Shown here: positions 21,779-31,808 of the stretch, one piece after another
Position numbering within the stretch: the stretch's first letter is position 1
How the letters are laid out: every line of letters begins with the position of its first letter
Assembly: GCA_020284085.1 (NCBI GenBank)
Contig: JACEVL010000157.1
Span: 647,001 to 711,000 of the forward strand
Direction: 5' to 3'
Source of the DNA: Aporrectodea caliginosa
Lineage: Eukaryota > Annelida > Clitellata > Crassiclitellata > Lumbricidae
Length of the DNA stretch: 64,000 bases
Made by a program: the position numbers and the translations under genes
The notes under the pieces: model-generated
Database searches by the model: none
What the model saw: only the letters and a program-made list of their open reading frames with translations
Told to the model about the DNA's origin: nothing

Positions 21779-24700
21779 GTAGGTAAATTATTTGAATGTC
21801 TTCAATGCCGTGCTTCACGTTGGTAAGTAAGCAATCTACCTATGCCCATGATAACTATCGTCAATCCCGCTTCCATTTCATCGAGAAATTGTTTTCATCG
21901 ATCCAGCTTCCATTTCATGAAAAATGACCCAACTTCTATTTAACTAAAGAAATATTTGTCATCAACGGAACTTTTATTTAGCCTACACAAAGCACTGTTC
22001 TCACGGGTCCAGCTTCTACTTGCGGAAACAAATATTTTCATCAACCCAGCTTCTATTGCACCAAAAACTTAGTTTCATCAATCAAGCTTCTATTTACAGT
22101 AAAAATTATTTTGATCACTCCAACATCCATTTAAACACATAAATGGTTTCATCGAACCCACGTCCATTTTAGGGAAACAATTTTTCTCATCAATCCAGCT
22201 TACATTTTAATTTGACGATATAAAATAATTAACCAAACTAAGCTACGGGTTTACCAGATGTGGATAATATTAACCAAAATAATTTATTGTAATTGTAACA
22301 AGAAATTTATGTAGCTTCAAGAGTAATCAGCGGCGCTCTCTATTAGGTCTACGCCAGTCTAAAAATTACGATGTTACAGTTCATTAAGAACAAATAGTTT
22401 TTCTACAGGCAGACAGTGCTCAGATTTATTAGCAAAGTAAACTAAGCAGGCTCACACTGGTAGGCCCTACAGCCCAAGTAAAGGATTCCCATCCAAGAGT
22501 AACAGCTGATACCATGGTGATTGGGGCCAAGGGTGGCACGCATTGTTGCGCTGGTTGCAAATCGTGGGTCGGCTGTCGCTCCAATTTGGCCCCAATAAAA
22601 GTTGTTGTCAGAAATTTGCAGCGAAGCAGGGTAAGGTACCGGGTAAGCAATAAAGGCTCTGGTCCAGATTAAGCTTAGTTCTCTTCTCACGCGAGTTCAT
22701 AATAGTGTTCAAAGAATCTCAGACTGAAGCACAAACATGATAAAAATGAACAGCAAATGTTTCGTCTTCCACGAAATGCTAATTTCACATGACGTCAGAT
22801 CTACGAATCAATACCCGGAGAGAGAAACGAATATGTCGAAATATCAGTTCCGTACTATGCTTGTCAACAAATAGGCTACAGTAACTGTCCGTGATATATA
22901 GGCTAAGGCCTTATGATGAGTTGGACCCATGTAAGTAAGCAGGTATGTAGACATACGCCATCTGCTTGCCCATGTAAGTAAGCATGTATCTAAGCATTTA
23001 CATAATATCTGTATTTCTATGTAAATAAACACAGGCCCGCCGAGAGGGGGGGGGCAAAACCCCAGAGGCCCGGCTACTTGTAGGGGCCCGGGCTGGGCCC
23101 AGCAATCAACTTATGAAAAATATTATAATCAGTTATACAACGTTTATGATTTATGTATTTTAAAATATAATATTATGGACACTTAACTACAATAGTTGCA
23201 TATATATAAATATAAATTTTGTTGGGTTATACCGGCACTATTATTATTTCAGTTTTTTTTTAATTTTCTCATGAAGTCTAAGGATAGTTAGGGGCCCGTG
23301 ACTGCTCTGCCTAGGGGCCCGAAATTTCTGTCGGCAGCCCTGAATAAACATATATCTGGACGCATAGACCTACACATATATCTTAATGCAGGCACTTACA
23401 TAATGCATGCGCCTTATACATGTATGTATTCAGTTAGAAGAAGAGCAGTCCCTTAAGCTAACACTGAGGCAGCCTTGAGTATGAAGTGTCAGCGACTTCA
23501 CTTTCTTATCCTCGGCATATGAGGGCGGGTGCCCAGTCTTCTCCCTCGCCATCTCATTTTCCCACCGACTGTGTTCAGTCAAAAAACTCATAATGGCTGA
23601 TTTGGCTAGAGAGTTCAGGTGGAGCAGAACACTAGAACGAAATTTCTATTCAACCTCTCGATTGACAGTCCAGCGCGCTAACCACTACACTATCGAGCAC
23701 CCTTGTATTCATTTTTTTTAAATTAATCATTTATAACGCATTTAAAGAATTACTCTAAGGTGCTGCCCATGATAGCCGTTGTATGATGTCAGATTTCCCT
23801 AGAGATGGCCTTCGCTAACAACCACCGATGATATTAGCATGCATTGCAGGCGGAAAGATATACAGTGGCATAATTAACATTCTGGTTTTTTTTGCAGAGT
23901 CGCAAGAACTACGCAAAAAGTGGCGAGGTTGGAAATGTTGTTCGGAGACGTTCGACGATTACAACTTGTATCAGAATCACGTTCAGTCTGACCACGGCAG
24001 GATGGAGGCTCCTCCTCCTACGACCCGAAAGAAGAAGTCCAGCAGTAAGCCGACGACGACCGAAAAGAAAGCGCCATTATCAGCGCCATCAACGACGTCA
24101 AAATCAAAGGCCATCATGTGTCCCTTCTGTCTAACGAACCACGAAATTCTTGGGCCTGACATCACGACGAAGCCACGCTGGAATGGGTCGGACTACCTGA
24201 TGTGTCCGCTGTGTCACCGATGGTACAAGACGCTCAGGCAGCTGAAGGTTCACTTCTGCCTGCATTTCCAGGTGAAGGTCAATGAAAATAAGAAGCCTGT
24301 GTGCCGATACTGCAACAAAGTCTTCATGCTGGTTGCGAACCTCCGTAAACACGAGGCTATCTGCATGACTGGTCATGCAGCGAAGAAGAACTGCACAGTG
24401 GAAAAACAACCAACAGAAGCAGAAGTTGTGGCATCAACATCATCACCATCAGCTTCGACAACAGCTGCAGCAGCAGATGCAACAGTGTCAACAGCAGATG
24501 CAACAGTGTCAACAGCAGATGCAACAGTGTCAACAGCTGCTACAAGAGTATCACCAACTGCAAAAAGAGTGTCAACAACTGCTACAAAAGTATCACCAAC
24601 TACAAAAAGAGTATCAACAACTGCTACAAGACCATCAACAACTGCTGCAACAGTACCAACAGCTGAAACTCCGGCAACAGCAGCTGCAGGAATATCGATG

Positions 24701-25102
24701 GCTGTTTCATCAAAATTAGCCGCATCTCCTATCGCATCAGCAGCGATGGCAACAGAAGCAACTGCAGCTGCAGCAGTCTCAGCAGCTGAGACTCCATCAC
24801 CAGCCGCCGCAACTACACCAAAGTCACGAGACGATCGGCTGTTCTATTGTCCAGATTGTGGCAAATTGTTTACTTGGGCTGGGAGCGTCCGGAGGCACCA
24901 GAACACCTCTCATCCAAACAGCGAAAGAAAATCGCAAGGCACAAATCGGCGAAAGGGAGTAGGACATCACCAACCAGAGAAACAAACACAGAGGCAACCA
25001 CAGCAGCAGCAGCAGCATTGCTCGGCAACCTATGCACCAGTGAACAGAGTAACCAGTCATGACGAAGACTTCTTTGCAGTCTTGCAGATTGACGACGACT
25101 AG
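20494..25102 (+). CDS. Two-exon C2H2 zinc-finger protein with CtBP-like motifs (829 aa)
   Basis: Exon 1 is 20494-21778 and exon 2 is 23898-25102 (TAG stop). The donor GTAGGT at 21779 and the T-rich acceptor TTTTTTTTGCAG ending at 23897 are both phase 1, giving a GAG codon across the junction. An in-frame TAA at 20482-20484 supports the start. Residues 1-429 are low-complexity and lack fingers. Two 67-residue-spaced copies of DWR..AQ.WNSLDIPLDMSM sit at 223-242 and 290-309, and IDLSL is at 196-200. PLDMS resembles the PxDLS CtBP corepressor motif. Fingers are C531/C534/H547/H551, C564/C567/H580/C584 and C746/C749/H762/H767; a degenerate one has adjacent C442-C443 with H456/H461. An Ala/Thr/Ser-rich linker separates them. 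Probably a nuclear DNA-binding repressor; the family is not recognised. Confidence 0.85.
21785..22215 (+). repeat. Degenerate 38-bp-type tandem repeat in the zinc-finger intron
   Basis: About ten diverged units contain the core TCATCAATCCAGCTTCTATT followed by an A-rich spacer. The left border includes AATGTCTTCAATGCC and AAGCAATCTACC. The same border and units occur inverted at 49823-50090. Here the repeat begins within a few bases of the exon 1 splice donor. Confidence 0.75.
22216..23031. other. Intron sequence, nothing recognised
   Basis: Intronic sequence of the zinc-finger gene with no supported exon or repeat. Two similar CCCATGTAAGTAAGCA-type stretches lie at about 22926-22985. Confidence 0.45.
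23032..23342. mobile_element. hAT-like MITE (311 bp), 8-bp target duplication
   Basis: Flanked by exact AATAAACA duplications (23024-23031 and 23343-23350). The termini are CAGGCCCGCCGAG (left) and CAGGGCTGCCGAC (right, opposite strand). The subterminal regions are GC-rich (GGGGCCCG-type motifs at both ends) and the core is AT-rich. No ORF. It lies in the zinc-finger intron. Confidence 0.88.
23455..23703 (-). mobile_element. tRNA-derived SINE in the zinc-finger intron
   Basis: On the minus strand the head at about 23703 reads GATAGTGTAGTGGTTAGCGC (a strong Pol III A box), followed by GGACTGTCAATCGAGAGGTT with a degraded B box. The body runs down to about 23455. It is antisense to the host gene. 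Confidence 0.65.
23898..25102 (+). CDS. Zinc-finger gene exon 2 (all fingers)
   Basis: Encodes residues 430-829. The linker includes an in-frame 21-bp repeat (about 24474-24536) giving repeated DATVSTA, followed by related T/S-K/R-V-S units. A polyQ run lies near residues 800-804. The last residues (DEDFFAVLQIDDD) are acidic. An out-of-frame Gln-rich frame over the linker is a shadow. Confidence 0.88.
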
Positions 25103-25200
25103 ATTAACTGACCGACGATTATTAACACTGTCGACGGTGTTAGTAGTTCTTCTGACTCATTGTTTATTGAAAGAAATCGATTTCCTATCTACATGCATTG

Positions 25201-25206
25201 AATAAA
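25201..25206 (+). terminator. Polyadenylation signal AATAAA
   Basis: AATAAA about 100 nt after the zinc-finger stop codon. It is the first such signal downstream and suggests a short 3' UTR. Confidence 0.7.
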
Positions 25207-25508
25207 ATTTAATCGGCTTTTAAAGACCAGTGTTTTCTTAACGCGTATATGCACCATTTCGTTGTCTTGAAAGAGTCTCAACCATTTTGCCCAAGCAGGT
25301 GCTTTGCTGTTCCTTTTCCTGCGTTCACCGATCACAAAACGACAGTCAGAAGAGACTTTCTTCTGCCGTGAAATCATTACTCCGTCAGTTTTACTTCACG
25401 ATCTTCAACAGCTAAGCATACGTTAATTGTAACTCACTGTATTATAGGCCTATCTATAGTTTCTAAGCCAACTATCTAATGACAAAGCATCAAACAATTG
25501 CCCTGATC

Positions 25509-26044
25509 CAGTGTGATTCTCGTTAACGATAACGATAACGAAAATGTTCGTTAACGAAAATAAAATGATTTCGTTAACGATAACTATAACTATAACTAAA
25601 AAATATCATTAACTATAACTATAACTATAACGAAAATAACAATAACGAAAATTCATCTTTATTTTCGTTAATACAAAAATAAAAATAGGAAGTGCAGTAT
25701 GGACGATTCGACATAAATGAGAACGAAAAATGCGACATTTTATTATGCAATTTGTCAGTTAATTTGGAAACTCGTGTATTCATGAAGCTGAATTCACCCA
25801 TGCTTCAAAGGCTTTCAAAGCTCTGAGCAAATTGTGAAACAGCGTGTTAATACGCACAATTTTGCTTATAGCCTTAATTATTGTAACTAAGTAGTAACTA
25901 AAATTAACTAAAATAAAAATCAATTAACTATAACTATAACTATAACTAAAAAATAATACTAACTATAACTATAACTATAACTAAAATAAAAAACCATTAA
26001 CTATAACTATAACTAAAATAAAATCTGTAAGGAGAATCACACTG
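25509..26044. mobile_element. hAT-like element (536 bp) rich in TAACTA motifs, 8-bp target duplication
   Basis: Flanked by exact CCCTGATC (25501-25508 and 26045-26052). The termini are the perfect inverted repeat CAGTGTGATTCTC. Both subterminal zones are filled with degenerate hexamer arrays (GTTAACGATAACG and AACTATAACTATAAC). No ORF. Confidence 0.9.
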
Positions 26045-26139
26045 CCCTGATCAAATGTGCCTAAAGGACTAGCTCAAGGTAACTATAATACAGAAGGCCA
26101 AACTGTATCAGAAGAGGATCGAACCCGCGCACTACCTGT

Positions 26140-26912
26140 TCCAATCAGTTTAATTTTAGTTCCAGCATTAAATTCTATTTCTGTTCTTATTGTAATCCAC
26201 TGTCGTCATTTTTGTTTTAGTTTTAGTTCCTCTTTATAAATAAATTTTGTTCTTGTTCTAGTTATACTTCCTATTTATGAAAAAGTTTAGTTCCCGTTCC
26301 AGTACCTGAAAATTTATATTTGTAGTTCCACATTCACTTCCACTTACAGTTCTCAAGAAATGTCTAACATGAACTATTATTGTCTATCAGATTGTCACAC
26401 AAAACAGCGTATTGACGTATTTATGAGATTAGTATATTACGGACAATGTGATTGCGACTGTTACTGTCGCTTCAATCTGGATCCGCCGTCAGTCCGCATA
26501 GCTATCAAAACTAACAAAATATTTTTTTCTATTCCGTTCTCGTCCGAGAAAAATATTATAATTTTTATTACTTTGTGGGGCGCGGTGGTGTAGGGGTATG
26601 TTCGGTGCCTTGCAGCCGGAGGGTTGCAGGTTCGAATCCACCTCAAGCCGCCGCGTAGGGACCTTGAGCACGTCCTTAGGGCACAATTGCTCTGCAATAT
26701 AACTGCTTCTGCGCCGCCGAGGCGTGTGCACTTCTGAGCTTGGGCAACCTTAGTAAGAAGGGCGATATCAAAGATCAGTTGTATTGTATTGTATTGTTCT
26801 ATTCCCGTTCCAGACTTATTTTTTATTCTAGGTTTCGTTAGTGGAATTAATTTAAAATAATTATTATTCCTGTTCTAGTTCTATTCTCAGGAACTAAAAT
26901 AACACTGGTTAC
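26140..26912. mobile_element. Possible degenerate hAT-like element interrupted by a SINE
   Basis: Both sides of the SINE at 26577-26797 carry repeats of the type GTTCTAGTT/AGTTCC/GTTCCAG. The right end reads CAGTGTTATTTTAGTTCC on the opposite strand, like a hAT terminus. No left terminus or target duplication was found. Confidence 0.4.
26577..26797 (+). mobile_element. tRNA-derived SINE, monomeric, with (TTGTA)n tail
   Basis: The head GGGGCGCGGTGGTGTAGGGG carries an A box, and the B box GGTTCGAATCC lies at 26629-26639. The head matches the second head of the dimeric SINEs at 10382 and 38131. The body is different, and the tail is TTGTA repeats (about 26779-26797). Confidence 0.85.
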
Positions 26913-27069
26913 AATGCCAGCGCTCAAACCAATCAGTCACCATATCAACGTGGTGAAGCGCCTCTTTATGTCACTGCATACTTCAGTGAGCAAAATGTAA
27001 TTATTCTGTCTTAACTAATGCAGGTAATGATGACACCTGAGAAGAAACAAAGTATATTACTTGTGGCAT

Positions 27070-27702
27070 AATGTGGGCTCTACAAACCTACACCAAACAT
27101 CACTCCACTGAAACAGTCGCACTTTCGTTATACAGCAAACTTGTCATGGCGATAGCCTATAGGTCGTCAACAAGTCTCTTGTTTGTGTCTTTTGGAATCT
27201 CCACTGCCTTCGATACAATAGACCATGCAATCTTTACTAAAAGCCATTCCTCTGCATTTGCAATCTCTGGTACTGTCATATATCTTGGATCAAGTCATAC
27301 CTTTCTTTACGTTTATTCACTGTCAATGCGCTGGCCGCTCATCTGATCCTAACATCCGTACCTGCAGTGTTCCTCAAGGTTCTGTTCTTGGTCCTCTGCT
27401 GTTCATTTTTTACACCCCACACTAAGCAAACTCATTTCTCCATCCTCTGTCGATTAGCGTCTCTATCCCGATAATATACAACTGCTCATATCTTTCTCCT
27501 CTCACTCCATTCCAGGTGTAATACTCCACCACCCAGATATCAGCATCGACGACTGCCAACCTTCAATGCCTAAACCCTCCAAAACCAGAATTCCTCATTA
27601 TTTGCCTCCGCTGGCAATAATTATTAAGCAAACTAACCTATCCTTCCTACCTTTCTCTAACAGATCTCACTTCTCCCTTTTTGCAACCCTTGGTAGATAT
27701 CC
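27070..27702 (+). pseudogene. LINE reverse-transcriptase fragment (CR1/L2-like)
   Basis: Shifting frames show the RT block SFGISTAFDTIDHAIF (catalytic Asp region, with the expected first D absent), then SVPQGSVLGPLLFIFYT. Next comes YPDNIQLLISFS, in place of the YADDTQLYISF active-site block, and finally PKPSKTRIPHYL (a LNPSKTEFL-like block). Frameshifts, an internal stop and loss of the YADD box show that it is dead. Confidence 0.78.
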
Positions 27703-27710
27703 TTCGTACA

Positions 27711-27863
27711 CATAGGCGTAGTTACATTGAGGCACGAGGACCTCCTCTTGCTTTTTTTATATATTGGAACTTCTATTGACCAATGACTCGATGCAATTAC
27801 TAAGATTTTGACAATTTTCTGTGCAGTTGCCTCCTCTTGAATTTAAGTCTCGCTACGTGCCTG
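27711..27863. mobile_element. hAT-like MITE (153 bp), 8-bp target duplication
   Basis: Flanked by exact TTCGTACA (27703-27710 and 27864-27871). It starts CATAGGCGTAG and ends CTACGTGCCTG. It is the same family as 7958-8362, sharing GAGGCACGAGGA at the left and TTGCCTCCTCTTGAATTTAA at the right. It lies directly next to the LINE fragment. Confidence 0.92.
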
Positions 27864-28016
27864 TTCGTACATTGCTATTCTGATGTCAGAACTTGGTCCC
27901 GAAAATAAAAAATGACTGAATACATGCGAGTGCGTTGAGTGTGCACACTGCAGTATATAGCCTATCATTAGTATCAGCAGAGGGTGTGGACACTGTAGAA
28001 TCAGCACTGGTAGTAA

Positions 28017-28085
28017 CAGCAGCAGCAGCAACAGCAGCAACAGCAGCAGCAGTGGTGGTAGTGGTGGTAGTAGTAGTAGTAGTAA
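28017..28085. repeat. (CAG)n/(GGT)n/(AGT)n microsatellite
   Basis: Interrupted AGC/ACA triplets run into GTGGTGGTA and TAG triplets. Confidence 0.85.
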
Positions 28086-28158
28086 TCAGCATTTATTATG
28101 AGCCTCGGAGGATGATATGGTTGCTGTGGTTGTGCAACTATGAAGCTAATGGACCTAT

Positions 28159-28182
28159 AATATATATATATATATATATATA
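28159..28182. repeat. (TA)n at the 3' end of the LINE
   Basis: About twelve TA dinucleotides directly abut the 3' tail of the minus-strand LINE. A longer (TA)n lies at the other end of the element (32797-32853). Confidence 0.9.
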
Positions 28183-28494
28183 TAACCATAACCATAACCA
28201 AAAATTTTATTCCTTCAAGTAGGCAACATCACAACATCACAAATATAATTATTATAGAAACGCCAACAAAAAGAAAAGGGAGAGAAACCCTTAAGGGACC
28301 AGGGTCCCGCTAACAGGGTTACCCATGTACATGGGAAACGTGGCAGCAGGTTATGCATGTGGGTACCAAAAATTTTACATCTTAACTAGTTAACTAAATA
28401 TCAAAAATTACACACAGTGAGTGTCTGCAACGAGCACAGTATGTACGAATTTGAGCATGTACGGCAGGTAATAGCAGGGGAAGCATGGTGGGAG

Positions 28495-29718
28495 TCAGGG
28501 ATCCACAGACAGTAAGTGATGATGGAGTTTCTTTTTAAATACTGAAATGCTAGGAGAGGCACGAATGGCAACAGGGAGATTATTCCATGTCCTAGGGCCA
28601 GCACTTTTGATGGAGAATTTTCGTGTATTAGTTCTAGTGGCAATTCCTCTATAATTGGAAGAAGACCGAACATTGTAAGGATTAGATTGGGATGTCAAGC
28701 TAAAGAAGTCAGTAAAAGCTCCAGGCAAAAGATTATGCATATATTTAAACATAAACTCTGAGGTCTGTTTGATTCTAATCTGTTCTATATTACAAATTTT
28801 CAATTTCTGTAACCCGGCCTGTGAAGACAGGGAGTTCAAGTTACCCAAGATAATTCTGGCTGCTCTTTTTTGTAATGAAGTTAACCTAACCAGTCGAGAA
28901 GGGTAATTAGAGGCCCACACTACATTGCAATAAGAGAGATAAGGGTGGACTAAGGAGTAATATAGGCTAAGTCTAATTCTAGTCGGTAGAAGGTGGGCAG
29001 TACGGGCCAAGATACCTACACTTTTCGCCACTTTCTTAGAAATATTTTCTATATGTACTTTCCAAGTTAAAAACTGATCTACATATACTCCCAGGAATTT
29101 GACCGAAGTTACTTGGGGTAAAGGTTTATTATCCATAAATATTGTTCCTTTAACTTCAGGAATAGGCTTTCGATGTGAACAAAATAATACGTAATTAGTT
29201 TTATTGAGGTTCAAAGATAACTTGTTCACTCGAAACCAATCGACCACATGCTTAAGTTCCTGATTCATTGTTTGAAAAAGTATGTCGTACGATTTGTGAG
29301 AAGCAAAGATGTTTGTATCATCGGCAAAGAGTACAAAGCGCAATATTGGGGAAGCATTGGGGAGGTCGTTTATAAAGAGTAAGAAAAGAAGTGGTCCAAG
29401 AATAGACCCTTGTGGCACCCCAAATTTGATTAGTTTCAATTCCGATAAAGAGCCATTACATAAAACCTGTTGCATTCTATTGTCTAGGTAATTTCTGAAC
29501 CAGTCCAAAGCAATTCCACGCACACCAATATTTTGTAATTTGCTGGTGAGTATGTCGTGATTGACCGTATCAAAAGCTTTTGCAATATCAATAAATATAC
29601 CTAATGCAAATTCCCCCCGGTCAATAACAGATGATATATTATCCTGAATATTTAAGAGCGACATTGAGGTTGAATGACCCGGCTGGAAACCATGTTGTGA
29701 AGTATGTAGAATGTTCAT
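28495..29718 (-). CDS. LINE ORF, 3' part: reverse transcriptase (407 aa)
   Basis: Continues the RT in a different frame, overlapping the upstream stop as ATGA. Motifs are QHGFQPGHST (8-17), IDIAKAFDTVNHD (43-55; catalytic Asp), GVPQGSILGPLLF (100-112), FADD (131-134; the catalytic YADD-type box), LSLNLNKTNYVLF, and VKFLGV in the thumb region. The C-terminus has WNNLPVAIRASPSISVFKKK, a typical LINE tail block. No endogenous function is implied. The catalytic residues are intact, so inactivation rests only on the frame break. Confidence 0.9.
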   Translation of the reverse strand: MNILHTSQHGFQPGHSTSMSLLNIQDNISSVIDRGEFALGIFIDIAKAFDTVNHDILTSKLQNIGVRGIALDWFRNYLDNRMQQVLCNGSLSELKLIKFGVPQGSILGPLLFLLFINDLPNASPILRFVLFADDTNIFASHKSYDILFQTMNQELKHVVDWFRVNKLSLNLNKTNYVLFCSHRKPIPEVKGTIFMDNKPLPQVTSVKFLGVYVDQFLTWKVHIENISKKVAKSVGILARTAHLLPTRIRLSLYYSLVHPYLSYCNVVWASNYPSRLVRLTSLQKRAARIILGNLNSLSSQAGLQKLKICNIEQIRIKQTSEFMFKYMHNLLPGAFTDFFSLTSQSNPYNVRSSSNYRGIATRTNTRKFSIKSAGPRTWNNLPVAIRASPSISVFKKKLHHHLLSVDP

Positions 29719-31808
29719 TTATTAATGTAGTCAAATAGTCGAGAATACATAACCTTTTCAAGAAATTTTGAGAAAAACGGTAAAATGGAAATTGGTCTAT
29801 AATTGGTTAGTTCCTCCTCTTGACCCTGTTTATATATTGGTATAACTTTGGCTATTTTTAGAGCAGAGGGGACTATACCTGAAGACAAAGAGCAGTTTAT
29901 GATATCAGACAAGGGAGCAGCAATAAGGTCGAACACTGGACTCACAACAGTTGGATCAATCTCATCGAATCCCGCACTATGTGAAATTTTTAGAGTATGA
30001 TTTATAGATATTAACTCAGCAGGAGAGGTAGGATAAATGGCAAAGGAGGTTGGTAGGGGTGGGTCTAAATATGTTTGAATAGTGTTATTTGAAGCTGGTA
30101 TCTTCTCGACAAGATCTTGAGCAACATTAGCAAAATAGTTGTTGAATTTCTCTGACATAACATCAGCATCAGTTATAGAATTGCCATTTATGCATAACTT
30201 GCTAATAATTCTATTCTTATCCTTGGTATTAATTATAGTTCTTATAACCTGCCAAGTTTTTTTAAGATCATGACTATATTTTAGAAATTCAGACTCATAG
30301 TAGTTTCTTTCAGCTCTTATGCGGATCATTTTAAATTTATTTCTATAAGTAACAAATTTTGATTTATTTTCATGGGAAGGATTCTTAATAAATTTCAAGT
30401 ATAACTTCGATTTCTTCCTACATGATTTGAGTAGTCCAGGTGTCATCCAAGGTTGTTTACAGCCCCTGTGTGCCTTGAGTTTTTGTTTTTTGAGAGGAAA
30501 GGCTGTGTTATATGCTGTCTTGAATAGAGATAAAAATAAATCATAGGAGCTATCAGGATCATTCCCACCACAAGAGTCAGATACAACAGACCAATCAACT
30601 TGAGACAGTAGCATTTTAAAGTGCTCACATGAGGCGGCATTTATGTTACGAGTAACTAAGTTCACTGTTGTATCCTCTGTAATTGGAGTGAGATTAATTC
30701 TCGCCAGAATAGGAAGGTGGTCAGATATGTCTGATGCAAGTATGTATGAGTCCACTACTTTAGAAGTTCTGTTAGAGAAGATGTTGTCTATTAGAGTCGA
30801 GGAGGTTGTAGTAATTCTTGTGGGTTGGGTTATAGAGGGTAAGAAGTGGTGAGAGGACATGATATCGAGGAAACTGGAAGTTGGAAGATGGTCCTGGGCT
30901 TTTAATAGATCAATATTAAAGTCACCTAAAATATATATATCTCTAGTTTTAGTTGTTAACATGGATAACAATTGCACGAATTCAGCGTTAAAAGCTCCGA
31001 CATCCTGACCCGGGGGCCTATACACCACACCAATGACAAAGTATGATCCGTCAGCTTGAGGAAACCGAAGCAATAGCGCCTCATAAGTGAGATGTGAACG
31101 ACAATTGGTTGGGATCTCCATTTCGCTATACTTTATGTGATTCTTAATGGCAAAGCCCACTCCTCCACCACGGCCCGAACTCCTAACCTTATGAATTAAA
31201 CTATAGCCTGTGATTTGTGTAGAATCGGTTGTTGATTCCTCAAGCCAGGTCTCAGTAATAGCGAGAATATCAATGGACAATTGGTTCAAGAGACAGGCAA
31301 TTATTGAAGTCTTTGAGGCCATACTTCGAGAGTTGATATGCATAAGAGATGTCAATTGCCCGTTAGAAGAAAATACTGTCTCTAAGGCCGAAGGAGTACT
31401 ATATTTGGAGACCAAGGGACGATTAATGAAGTAGTTATCGTCTGGGTCCAAATCGTAGTTGAGAGTTAGGGGACGATTTTCTTGTACATCGGTATATACC
31501 TCTAATCTTGGTCCCTCCCTTAAACGACCAAGTGACAGGATTACATCAGGTGTATCATTCAAACACTGGACAAATTCATCTTCACAACTAATATGATTAA
31601 ACGGAAAGAGGGTCTCCAAACAACGTGTACAAAACCAAGAGGATGGATCAATTAAGCTCAAGGATGTAATTTGGTGGCATGCCAGGTGGTATCCCTTCCC
31701 GCAAAGTGCACATACTACTGCCTTGTGTGTACCAATTATACGATGCAGACACACACTACACTTAACTAAGTTCGTTACAGAAAAAGGAAAATCCCTATGT
31801 TGGGACAT
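29715..31808 (-). CDS. LINE ORF, 5' part: PHD finger, endonuclease, RT N-terminus (697 aa)
   Basis: A C4HC3 PHD-like finger uses C17, C20, C33, C36, H41, C44, C60 and C63, a feature of some CR1-type proteins. The endonuclease follows: HINSRS (N159), ITETW (E186), VYRPP (262-266), GDFNID (295-300) and SDHLPI (362-367), covering the metal-binding and catalytic residues of APE-like nucleases that nick target DNA. The RT begins near residue 640 (KVIPIYKQG, NYRPISILP). The frame stops at TGA in YINK-stop, exactly where a Q-H-G-F RT block should follow. That block continues one frame over in the next ORF. I read this as a single-base indel in an A run, not a natural end. Confidence 0.88.
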   Translation of the reverse strand: MSQHRDFPFSVTNLVKCSVCLHRIIGTHKAVVCALCGKGYHLACHQITSLSLIDPSSWFCTRCLETLFPFNHISCEDEFVQCLNDTPDVILSLGRLREGPRLEVYTDVQENRPLTLNYDLDPDDNYFINRPLVSKYSTPSALETVFSSNGQLTSLMHINSRSMASKTSIIACLLNQLSIDILAITETWLEESTTDSTQITGYSLIHKVRSSGRGGGVGFAIKNHIKYSEMEIPTNCRSHLTYEALLLRFPQADGSYFVIGVVYRPPGQDVGAFNAEFVQLLSMLTTKTRDIYILGDFNIDLLKAQDHLPTSSFLDIMSSHHFLPSITQPTRITTTSSTLIDNIFSNRTSKVVDSYILASDISDHLPILARINLTPITEDTTVNLVTRNINAASCEHFKMLLSQVDWSVVSDSCGGNDPDSSYDLFLSLFKTAYNTAFPLKKQKLKAHRGCKQPWMTPGLLKSCRKKSKLYLKFIKNPSHENKSKFVTYRNKFKMIRIRAERNYYESEFLKYSHDLKKTWQVIRTIINTKDKNRIISKLCINGNSITDADVMSEKFNNYFANVAQDLVEKIPASNNTIQTYLDPPLPTSFAIYPTSPAELISINHTLKISHSAGFDEIDPTVVSPVFDLIAAPLSDIINCSLSSGIVPSALKIAKVIPIYKQGQEEELTNYRPISILPFFSKFLEKVMYSRLFDYINK

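Noticed and set aside
26577..26650. Genuine tRNA gene
   Set aside because: A and B boxes are present, but the cloverleaf is degraded, a SINE body and TTGTA tail follow, and related copies exist in the window.
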